9,040 bases of DNA, from positions 1 to 9,040 of the forward strand of contig WGAB01000096.1 of the NCBI GenBank assembly GCA_015489295.1. Direction: 5' to 3'. Below are positions 1-8,464 of the stretch, one piece after another. The position numbers and the translations under genes were made by a program. The DNA is from Caldifarciminota bacterium. Lineage in GTDB: Bacteria > WOR-3 > Hydrothermia > WGAB01. Within the stretch, counting starts at the first letter, position 1. The number at the start of each line of letters is the position of its first letter. The notes below the pieces were generated by a model. It saw only the letters and a program-made list of their open reading frames with translations, had not been told where the DNA came from and searched no databases.

Positions 1-1
1 C

Positions 2-415
2 CTGGTGCTCCACGTGGGGCTGGGCACCTTCCGGCCGATCCGCACCGACGATATCCGGCAGCACCGGATGGATGCCGAGTTTTACGAGATCCCCGACGAT
101 GTGGCCGAGGCTCTGATCCGGGCGAAGCAGGAGGGACGCCGGGTGTTCGGTTGCGGCACCACGGTCACCCGGGCCCTGGAAACCTGGCGGCTGGACCAGG
201 GACCGCGCCGGGGCTGGACCCGCCTGTTCATCTACCCACCCTTTGAATTCCGCGTGATCGACGCCCTGATCACCAATTTCCATGTGCCCCGGTCCACACC
301 GCTGCTCCTGGTATCGGCCTTTATGGGCCGGGAACGCCTGCTGGAGGCCTATGAGGAGGCCAAACGACGGGGGTACCGGTTCTTCAGCTACGGCGATGCC
401 ATGCTGATCCTTTAG
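2..415 (+). CDS. queA: tRNA ribosyltransferase-isomerase QueA, C-terminal part (5' end outside window)
   Basis: QueA transfers and isomerises the ribosyl group of S-adenosylmethionine onto 7-aminomethyl-7-deazaguanine in tRNA, giving epoxyqueuosine in the queuosine pathway in the cytoplasm. The open frame enters from the left edge, and 137 residues are visible, about 40 percent of a usual protein of roughly 340. Family motifs are visible in order: HVGLGTFRPI at the start, CGTTVTRALE in the middle, then FIYPPFEFRVIDALITNFH, PRSTPLLLVSAF and the terminal YRFFSYGDAMLIL. The GTG at base 5 is internal and not a start. The TAG stop (413-415) is followed after 10 bp by the DUF192 gene on the same strand, so the two probably share a transcript. 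Identification is firm; only the N-terminal part is unseen. Confidence 0.96.
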   Translation: MVLHVGLGTFRPIRTDDIRQHRMDAEFYEIPDDVAEALIRAKQEGRRVFGCGTTVTRALETWRLDQGPRRGWTRLFIYPPFEFRVIDALITNFHVPRSTPLLLVSAFMGRERLLEAYEEAKRRGYRFFSYGDAMLIL

Positions 416-425
416 GGAGGACCCA

Positions 426-836
426 ATGGCTTGGCTGCTCTGGTGGACGATCGTGGGCCAAACGCTGCCGGTGCTGCCCCTCTGGGTGCACCCGGGCGAT
501 ACCCTGTGGGTGGAAATCGCCGCCACCCCCGAAGCCCAGGTGCAGGGCCTGATGTTCCGTGATACCCTGCCGGAAAACCGGGGTATGCTCTTTGTTTACC
601 CGGAGCCCCGAAGGCTGGTGTTCTGGATGCGGAACACCACGATTCCCCTGGACATCGCCTTTGCCGACGAGCAGGGGGTGATCGTGGAGATTCAGCAAAT
701 GGAACCCCTGAGCGACAGTTTGCACCGAGCGCCCCAGCCGGTGCGGTACGCCCTGGAGGTCAACCGGGGATGGTTCCGGCGCCACGGGGTTCAGGTGGGC
801 GACACCCTGAAGGGGCCAGCGATCCTGCTCCCCTGA
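426..836 (+). CDS. DUF192 family protein, probably exported or membrane-anchored
   Basis: A 136-residue protein of the DUF192 family, whose molecular function is not established; members are small, often exported, beta-rich domains. The conserved landmarks are present: GLMFR (41-45), GMLFV (53-57), FWMRNT (66-71), LDIAF (75-79) and the C-terminal ALEVN (109-113), followed by a Gly-rich turn with VGDTL. Residues 1-20 are hydrophobic and rich in Trp and Leu but carry no N-terminal positive charge, so this is a weak signal peptide or anchor. The start is supported by a GGGAGG ribosome site (415-420) that overlaps the queA stop and lies 5 nt before the ATG. Its stop lies one base from the stop of the convergent permease gene. 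Confidence 0.9.
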   Translation: MAWLLWWTIVGQTLPVLPLWVHPGDTLWVEIAATPEAQVQGLMFRDTLPENRGMLFVYPEPRRLVFWMRNTTIPLDIAFADEQGVIVEIQQMEPLSDSLHRAPQPVRYALEVNRGWFRRHGVQVGDTLKGPAILLP

Positions 837-837
837 G

Positions 838-1983
838 TTATCGTTCCTGCCACAGGAGATAGAGGCCGATGCCGCCCAGGAGGAGGTTGGGGAACCAGAC
901 CGATGCGGCGGGCACCAGGGCCCGGTCGGCGAGTTCCTCGCCGCCGATGAGGAAGATGTAGTACACCGTGAAGATGAGGAAGGCGATGCCGAAGGCCGTG
1001 CCGTAGCCACCCCGCCGCATCCGCATGGCCAGCGGAGCCCCCAGCAACACGAACACCACGGCCGCGAAGGGGATGGAATACTTCTTGTGGATTTCCACCC
1101 AGAGCTGGGAAATCCGGCGGCGCTTGAACTTCAGAGCCACGGGGTCCTGCTTGGGCAGGTGCCGGATGGATTCCTGGGTGCGCTGGATCTGGCGCCACAG
1201 TTGCAGGGTGTTCATTTCCCGGTCGGTACGAAAGGACCGGTCTTTGCGCACCAGTTTGGAGTTGATGGGGATCACGACCCGGTGGCGGGCGAAATGGACG
1301 ATGCGGTAGGCCGGGGCGCGGCCTTCGGCCTTTTCGGGCTCCACGGCCTCGTGGATTTCTCCGTCATAGAGGTCCAGGACCAGGTACTCGTCGCGTTTGC
1401 CCCCGAGTTTGCCGCTGTCGGCGAACACCGTACGCACCCCCTCCCGGGTTTTTTCCTCCAGGAGCACCTGGTAGATTTTGCCGGTGCGGTCGTTCTTTTC
1501 GCCAATGTACAGCAGGGTTTCGCCCAGCCGGTTGAACACCCGTTCCTCCAGGGAGGCCGTGGGCTTCTTCTGGGCAATGTCGATCAGGAGGTTTTTCAGG
1601 CGGTGGTTGGCCTCGGGCAGCACGGTATTGTTGAAGACGGCCATGGCCACGAACACGGCCACACCCGCGGCCAGCGGGGCCCGCAGGATGCGGAGGGTGC
1701 TCACGCCCAGGCTCTTGAGGGCCAGGATCTCGAAGTCGGCCGAAAGGCGCCCGAAGGTGACCAGCACGGCGATGAGCACCGCCATGGGCACGGTAAGGGC
1801 CAGCATAAAGGGCAGCGACAGGCCGAAGACCTCCACCACGATGCCCACACTGAGGCCCTTGCGGAAGATCATTTCCATGAGGTCAAAGAGCCGGTCCAGG
1901 AGGAGGATCAGGGTCATGGTGACCAGGCCCCCCAGGAAGGGAGGGCCGAGTTCGGCCAGCAGGTACCGATCCAGGCGGGTCAC
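838..1983 (-). CDS. LptF/LptG family lipopolysaccharide export permease (YjgP/YjgQ)
   Basis: A 381-residue inner-membrane permease of the LptF/LptG family. In the Lpt machine, LptF and LptG pair with the ATPase LptB to extract lipopolysaccharide and pass it to LptC and LptA. The architecture matches: three N-terminal membrane helices (about 12-34, 51-76, 102-122), a periplasmic beta-rich domain (about 123-300), then three C-terminal helices (about 303-323, 327-347, 357-378). The family segment GRLSADFEILALKSLGVS (78-95) after helix 2 is clear, as is FVLLGAPLAMR in helix 4. The GTG start overlaps the stop of the upstream DUF2905 gene (GTGA, 1980-1983), and no Shine-Dalgarno sequence is visible, so translation is probably coupled. 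Only one permease is present here; whether it is LptF or LptG cannot be decided, so no symbol is given. Confidence 0.92.
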   Translation of the reverse strand: MTRLDRYLLAELGPPFLGGLVTMTLILLLDRLFDLMEMIFRKGLSVGIVVEVFGLSLPFMLALTVPMAVLIAVLVTFGRLSADFEILALKSLGVSTLRILRAPLAAGVAVFVAMAVFNNTVLPEANHRLKNLLIDIAQKKPTASLEERVFNRLGETLLYIGEKNDRTGKIYQVLLEEKTREGVRTVFADSGKLGGKRDEYLVLDLYDGEIHEAVEPEKAEGRAPAYRIVHFARHRVVIPINSKLVRKDRSFRTDREMNTLQLWRQIQRTQESIRHLPKQDPVALKFKRRRISQLWVEIHKKYSIPFAAVVFVLLGAPLAMRMRRGGYGTAFGIAFLIFTVYYIFLIGGEELADRALVPAASVWFPNLLLGGIGLYLLWQER

Positions 1984-2183
1984 TTGCGGAACAGAAGGTT
2001 CAACAGCAGGGTGAGCACCACGGAGAGCAGGATCGAGGTGGCAATGGGCAGGTAAAGGGTCCAGTTGCCCCGCTGGATCACGATATCGCCGGGCAGGCGG
2101 CCCAGGGGCAAGTGTTCCACCAGGCTCAGCACCAGCCCGATCAGAACCAGAAGCAACCCAAAGAGGATCAGAAGCTTGCCCAT
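1980..2183 (-). CDS. DUF2905 family small membrane protein
   Basis: A 67-residue protein with two membrane helices (about 3-22 and 44-64) flanking the conserved cytoplasmic or loop motif GRLPGDI (28-34). This is the signature arrangement of DUF2905, a family of small bacterial membrane proteins of unknown function. The start is well supported: a GGAGGAGGT ribosome site lies about 8 nt before the ATG. The gene begins 24 bp after the stop of the DUF4097-like gene and overlaps the LPS permease gene by 4 bp. That makes it likely to be co-translated with the permease, though a functional link to LPS export is only inferred from position. Confidence 0.88.
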   Translation of the reverse strand: MGKLLILFGLLLVLIGLVLSLVEHLPLGRLPGDIVIQRGNWTLYLPIATSILLSVVLTLLLNLLFRK

Positions 2184-2207
2184 GACCTTCCCACCTCCTC
2201 CGTTGCC

Positions 2208-5066
<2,859 letters not shown>

Positions 5067-5091
<25 letters not shown>

Positions 5092-6095
5092 AGGCTCAGT
5101 TCCTCCCCCAGACCGGGATAGGCCACGGCGGTGGCGATCACCTGACCCTCCAGGCCCAGGGCCAACCGACGGATGAACGCCGGGTCCAGCACATGGAACG
5201 GCTCGTCCAGGAGCAGCACCGGCATCCGGTTCAGGGTGCGCGCCAGAAGGTCCCGCAACGAGAGCAGCAGCGTGTAGTAGATGAGCCAGCGCTCGCCGTG
5301 GGACGCCACCTCCTCCAGGGGATAGGAGCGGTACAGCAGGTGAAACCGGTCGCGGTGCGGGCCGTACAGGGCCACCCCGCGTTCGCGCTCTTCCGCCGCG
5401 AACCGGTCCAGGAGCCCCTCCTGGAGCCGCACCGAGGGCTCGTATTCCACCTGAACCGGTTCCACCGGCAGAATCTGGCGTTTGCCGTTGCGCAGCATGT
5501 CGTTGAGCCGCTGTATCCAGCGCTGCCGTTGTTCCACGAGGTAGTGGCCGTGGTGTTCCATCAGCCGGTTCCAGTGTTCCAGGGGCGCCTCCGGGGTTTT
5601 CAGGGCCATGTTCTTCTGGCGCAGCGCCCGGCGATAGGCGGCCAGAGCCCGCTGATACCCGGGGTCCAGGAGCGCCAGGTAATCGTCAAAGAAATCCCGC
5701 CGTTCCTCGGTATCGCCGCGGATCACCGCGTTTTCCAGGGGGTCCGCGTGGACCACCGGAAACACCTCAAACAGCTGGCGCAGCGCGCGCACCCGTTTGC
5801 CGTTCACAAAGGCCTGCTTGCGGCCCTCGTGGTACCGCACCTTCAGCCGGTACCGAACGCCCAACGCGTCTTCCACCTCCCCCTCCACCAGAAAGTGCCG
5901 GGCGCCCCAGGCGACCACGGCCTCGTCCGGGGTCCGCCGAAAAGATTTTCCGAGAGAGAGATACCCGACGGCTTCCAGCAGGTTGGTTTTTCCGGAGCCG
6001 TTGGGGCCGGTAATCACTTGCAGAGTTTTTGCGAAGTAAAAACTCCTCTCGGCGAAGTTCCGGAAGTTTATCAGGTGGAGGTGGAGGATCCTCAT
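5067..6095 (-). CDS. recF: DNA replication and repair protein RecF
   Basis: RecF is an SMC/ABC-like ATPase that works with RecO and RecR to load RecA at gapped DNA. From the chosen start it has 342 residues, slightly short for the family (about 350-370). Visible motifs: the N-terminal LINFRNF typical of RecF, Walker A GPNGSGKT (30-37), then LGKSFR, a RecF-type RRDFFDDYL stretch, LYGPHRDR (near 243-250), the ABC signature as ASHGE (264-268) and Walker B VLLLDEP (293-299) followed by a D-loop VLDP. The open frame extends to a TTG at 6134, but that TTG is part of a -35 box, and the ATG at 6093-6095 gives the standard family N-terminus (MRILHLHLINFRNF). No Shine-Dalgarno sequence precedes this ATG. 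Confidence 0.93.
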
Positions 6096-6105
6096 TTCGC
6101 CCGCA

Positions 6106-6134
6106 AGGATACGGCAAAAATGCCTGAAAGTCAA
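6106..6134 (-). promoter_or_regulatory. Sigma70-like promoter for recF-dciA-gyrB
   Basis: On the minus strand, TTGACT (6134-6129) is followed by a 17-nt spacer and TATCCT (6111-6106). This matches 5 of 6 and 4 of 6 consensus bases at ideal spacing. The -10 box ends 10 nt before the recF ATG, so a normal start site would leave an untranslated leader of only about 3 to 5 nt. T-rich spacer and A-tracts just upstream stand out in this GC-rich region. Function is inferred from sequence only. Confidence 0.6.
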
Positions 6135-6153
6135 GGATTTTTCAGGGATTTTT
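6135..6153 (-). repeat. Two phased A-tract direct repeats upstream of the recF -35 box
   Basis: Read on the minus strand, AAAAATCC occurs twice with an 11-bp period (6153-6146 and 6142-6135), ending directly at the -35 box of the recF promoter. The spacing of about one helical turn and the location are those expected of an UP element, a bent-DNA activator or a tandem regulator site. No particular regulator is recognised. Confidence 0.4.
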
Positions 6154-6188
6154 CGGGCTTCCAGGATCTATTTCTTGGGGAGTGGTGA

Positions 6189-6734
6189 TCAGCGGCCCGG
6201 CACCAGGGCGTAGTCCTGCCATTCCCGGATGCGCCAGTAGTGGGTTTGGGGATCCCGGACCAGCAGAAAGAGCGCCCGGCCTTCCGCCATGTCGGCCTCG
6301 GGCAGGGGAGGTTCCAGCGTGAGCAGGTAATCGTACAGAAGACGCACCCGGGTGCCCGAGGAATCCGTGGTGCGGCCCCGGAGCACAAGGGTCAGGTTGA
6401 TCTGGTCCACCGAGGCAAAGAGTTCCTGGGCCGAAAGTTTTTCCTCGGTGTACCCCCACACCAGGCTGTCCAGGCCCCAGTATTCCCGCAGGATCTCCTG
6501 GATGCTGTCCTCGCGGGCGTCAAACACAAAGCGAAAGGAATCGGGGTCCAGGCAGGCCAGATAGCCCTCCAGGTCGCGGCTCATGTAGGCCCGCCGGAGG
6601 TTCTCAATGACCTGTTCCGGCGTTGCCGGAACCCCGTACAGTTCCTCCTCCCGAAGGGGCGGATGAAAGGGGTTCCAGCACCCCTCCAGGAGGAGGAACA
6701 GGATGCCGGGAAAAAGGATCCGACGGGGAATCAA
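6189..6734 (-). CDS. Probable lipoprotein with NTF2-like domain
   Basis: A 181-residue protein. Residues 1-18 form a signal peptide: Arg4-Arg5, then a hydrophobic run, ending in LLLEGC with Cys19 as the likely lipidated residue. Glu at -2 of the lipobox is unusual, so the lipoprotein call is probable rather than certain. The mature part starts with a Pro-rich linker, then [25 protein letters not shown] (38-62), a helix-rich opening like that of NTF2/SnoaL-type folds, and later a strand-rich half ending in YWRIREWQD (167-174), a pattern common in the last strands of such folds. Exact function is not recognised. The start is TTG (6732-6734), overlapping the rpmA stop (TTGA) with no ribosome site, so coupling to rpmA is likely. 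No other nearby start would keep the signal peptide. Confidence 0.72.
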   Translation of the reverse strand: MIPRRILFPGILFLLLEGCWNPFHPPLREEELYGVPATPEQVIENLRRAYMSRDLEGYLACLDPDSFRFVFDAREDSIQEILREYWGLDSLVWGYTEEKLSAQELFASVDQINLTLVLRGRTTDSSGTRVRLLYDYLLTLEPPLPEADMAEGRALFLLVRDPQTHYWRIREWQDYALVPGR

Positions 6735-6988
6735 GAGGCGGAGGGAATCACCGACACATACACCCGACCGCGCCGGCGATCAAACCGCACGGTGCCGTCC
6801 ACCAGGGCGAAGAGGGTATCGTCGCCCCCACGGCCCACGTTGTAGCCGGGGTGGAACTTGGTGCCCCGCTGGCGGACGAGGATGTGGCCGGCTCGCACGA
6901 ACTGGCCGTCGTGGCGCTTTACGCCCAACCGTTTGGAAATGGAGTCCCGGCCGTTCCGGGTACTCCCCATGCCCTTTTTATGCGCCAT
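6731..6988 (-). CDS. rpmA: 50S ribosomal protein L27
   Basis: An 85-residue L27, a large-subunit protein whose N-terminus reaches the peptidyl-transferase centre. The protein starts directly with [16 protein letters not shown] and has no cleavable extension as in Firmicutes. Core motifs [19 protein letters not shown] and [13 protein letters not shown] are all present; position 7 is Met where Gly or Ala is usual. The ribosome site AGGGAGG lies about 8 nt before the ATG, inside the intergenic-free junction with the ATPase D gene, with which it overlaps by 11 bp. The usual partner rplU (L21) is not upstream; a V-type ATPase subunit sits there instead. Identification is firm. Confidence 0.97.
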   Translation of the reverse strand: MAHKKGMGSTRNGRDSISKRLGVKRHDGQFVRAGHILVRQRGTKFHPGYNVGRGGDDTLFALVDGTVRFDRRRGRVYVSVIPSAS

Positions 6989-7613
6989 GGTTTTCGCCTC
7001 CCTTGGCCTTGAGTTTCTTCATCCGAAACTTGTCCTCGCGCTCCCGGTCTTCCAGCACCTGACGGATGAACGCCACCTGCGCCTTGAGCTCGGGAATGCG
7101 CTTTTGCTCGAGCGCGTTAAGCCGCCGCGTGGTTTTCTTGATCTCCTCACCCAGGCGCTTGAGCCGGATCTCCTTGGGCGCTGCCTGGATGATGAGGTCG
7201 ATCACCTCTTCAAAGGCCTCGGCCGTCATGTCCACCCGGGCCGAAACCGACACGGGCGCATAGCCCCGCTGCAGCGGCGAACGCACCATTTCCGGTGCGT
7301 CAATGTCCAGAAGTTTCACGCCCCACACCCGCTTTTCCTCCACCTTGAGTGGCGGGGCCGGCGGCGAGGCCAGGGCCACCGATTCCAGGGTTTCCGGCCC
7401 GTCCACGCCCATGGTACGCGCCAGGAACACCAGGGCGTGGCGGAGCCGCTGGTCCAGCTTGCGCCGATCCTCCAGCAGGGGCTTGATGAGCCCCATGAAC
7501 TCGTTCAGCAAAGCGTCCCGCTTGTTTTTCAGCAACGCCGCCCCCTGCTGCGCGATCTTGATCTGCCGCCGCTTCAGCAGGAGGTTCATTCGGGTCGGGC
7601 TAACCTGTTCCAT
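6978..7613 (-). CDS. atpD: V/A-type ATPase (ATP synthase) subunit D
   Basis: Subunit D is the central rotor shaft of the V/A-type ATPase, transmitting torque between the A3B3 head and the membrane ring. The 211-residue protein has the two long coiled-coil ends of the family: VSPTRMNLL with the following helix through KNKRDALL (4-36) and, at the C-terminus, [16 protein letters not shown] (155-170), then [21 protein letters not shown] (182-202). These match the Thermus D subunit closely from memory. The middle (70-130) is the short globular tip. The symbol atpD here means V-type D, not F-type beta. It is the first gene of the minus-strand block, with its own promoter and no A or B subunit gene next to it. 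The ATG at 7611-7613 has no Shine-Dalgarno sequence. Confidence 0.94.
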   Translation of the reverse strand: MEQVSPTRMNLLLKRRQIKIAQQGAALLKNKRDALLNEFMGLIKPLLEDRRKLDQRLRHALVFLARTMGVDGPETLESVALASPPAPPLKVEEKRVWGVKLLDIDAPEMVRSPLQRGYAPVSVSARVDMTAEAFEEVIDLIIQAAPKEIRLKRLGEEIKKTTRRLNALEQKRIPELKAQVAFIRQVLEDREREDKFRMKKLKAKGGENHGA

Positions 7614-7619
7614 GCCCTG

Positions 7620-7648
7620 AATTTACGGGATTCCCCCCGGAGTGTCAA
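7620..7648 (-). promoter_or_regulatory. Sigma70-like promoter directly abutting the V-ATPase subunit D start codon
   Basis: On the minus strand TTGACA (7648-7643, perfect consensus) is followed by a 17-nt spacer and TAAATT (7625-7620, 4 of 6). Only six bases (CAGGGC) separate the -10 box from the ATG, so transcription would be expected to start at or next to the A of the start codon. A/T tracts lie just upstream (7651-7663). The transcript would be leaderless. Confidence 0.68.
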
Positions 7649-7668
7649 CGAAAATCCCTTTTTCCGCA

Positions 7669-7679
7669 ATCCGGAGGAT
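7669..7679. promoter_or_regulatory. Short inverted repeat in the divergent promoter region
   Basis: ATCC-GGA-GGAT forms a perfect 4-bp inverted repeat around a 3-bp centre. It overlaps where the -35 region of the ABC importer promoter should lie, so it could be an operator half of a metal- or cofactor-responsive repressor. It is short enough to be chance, and it does not resemble a Fur box. Confidence 0.2.
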
Positions 7680-7691
7680 GCCGGTTTCCCG

Positions 7692-7697
7692 TAGAAT
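7692..7697 (+). promoter_or_regulatory. Candidate -10 box for the ABC importer genes
   Basis: TAGAAT matches 5 of 6 bases of the -10 consensus and ends 11 nt before the ATG of the ABC ATPase gene. No convincing -35 box is found 16 to 18 nt upstream, so the promoter may need an activator or be weak. The predicted leader would be about 4 to 5 nt. No cobalamin riboswitch or other structured leader can fit in the 95-bp intergenic space. Confidence 0.4.
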
Positions 7698-7708
7698 TTC
7701 CCCACGGC

Positions 7709-8464
7709 ATGGCCCCTTTTCTGGAGGTTCAGGAGGTTAGCGCCGGCTACCCCGGCAAGCCCGGTGTGGTTCGGCACCTGTCGCTGACCCTGGAGGCCGA
7801 CTGCTGGACCCTGGTACTGGGGCCCAACGGCGCCGGCAAATCCACCCTGCTGCGGCTGCTGGTGGGCTGGCTCCGGCCGGAAACCGGTGCCGTGCTCCTG
7901 GACGGCCGTCCCGTGGAACGGTGGCCGGCGCGGGAACGGGCCAGCCGCCTGGGCTACCTGCCCCAGATCCCCGGAACGGCCTTCGCCTTTACCGTCGAAG
8001 AGGTGGTGGCCCAGGGTCGCTGGCGCTTCGGCGCGCCGGGATCGGTGGCCGCTTATCTGGAAGCCCTGCACCTTGCGCCCCTGGCCCGCCGCCCCCTCAA
8101 CGCCCTCTCGGGCGGCGAACGCCAGCTGGCCTTCCTGGCTCGTACCCTGGCCCAGGAACCGGCCTTTTTCCTGCTGGACGAACCCACGGCGCACCTGGAT
8201 CCGGCCCACAAACACCTCCTCTGGCAAACCCTGGCCCGGCTGCGACAGGAGGGGCGAGGCGGCCTCCTGGTGAGCCACGATCCGGTGCTGCCCTGCGACT
8301 TCTTTCACCGGGTGATCGGCCTGAAGGCGGGCCGGATCCTGTGGGAGACACCGGGTGTGGAGGCCCTGGAATCCACACACCTGGAACGCCTGTTCGGGGT
8401 GCCCCTGGAGGTGGTGCAACGGGGCCGCTTTTGTGCACTGTTGCCCGGAGGAGGGGAGCCATGA
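7709..8464 (+). CDS. ABC transporter ATPase of a FecE/BtuD-type importer (iron chelate, haem or cobalamin)
   Basis: A 251-residue cytoplasmic ATPase that would energise the permease encoded next. All motifs are intact: Walker A GPNGAGKST (38-46), Q-loop Gln86 in YLPQ, signature LSGGE (133-137), Walker B FFLLDEP (153-159), D-loop HLD (162-164) and switch His190 in LLVSH. The Q-loop to signature distance is about 47 residues, on the short side for the family. The C-terminal VPLEVV segment is like that of iron and B12 importer ATPases. The ATG at 7709 lacks a Shine-Dalgarno sequence. The stop overlaps the permease start (ATGA, 8461-8464), confirming an operon. The substrate cannot be determined from the ATPase; no binding-protein gene is in view. 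Confidence 0.92.
   Translation: MAPFLEVQEVSAGYPGKPGVVRHLSLTLEADCWTLVLGPNGAGKSTLLRLLVGWLRPETGAVLLDGRPVERWPARERASRLGYLPQIPGTAFAFTVEEVVAQGRWRFGAPGSVAAYLEALHLAPLARRPLNALSGGERQLAFLARTLAQEPAFFLLDEPTAHLDPAHKHLLWQTLARLRQEGRGGLLVSHDPVLPCDFFHRVIGLKAGRILWETPGVEALESTHLERLFGVPLEVVQRGRFCALLPGGGEP

Noticed and set aside
822..858. A possible hairpin between CTCCCCTG/ATCCTG and CAGGAG at the convergent gene ends
   Set aside because: The stem is 5 to 6 bp with bulges, the loop is long, and there is no T run, so it is not a credible intrinsic terminator.
1087..2055. A His/Gln/Gly-rich 322-codon plus-strand frame resembling a metal-binding repeat protein
   Set aside because: The HGH-type repeats are the reverse complement of ordinary codons in the LPS permease gene; no ribosome site or promoter supports it.
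5193..6188. A 331-codon plus-strand frame antisense to recF
   Set aside because: Shadow of recF in a GC-rich genome; no family pattern is visible.
6096..6188. A replication origin beside recF and gyrB
   Set aside because: No cluster of DnaA boxes (TTATCCACA-like) was seen, dnaA and dnaN are absent, and the AT-rich part is small and explained by a promoter.
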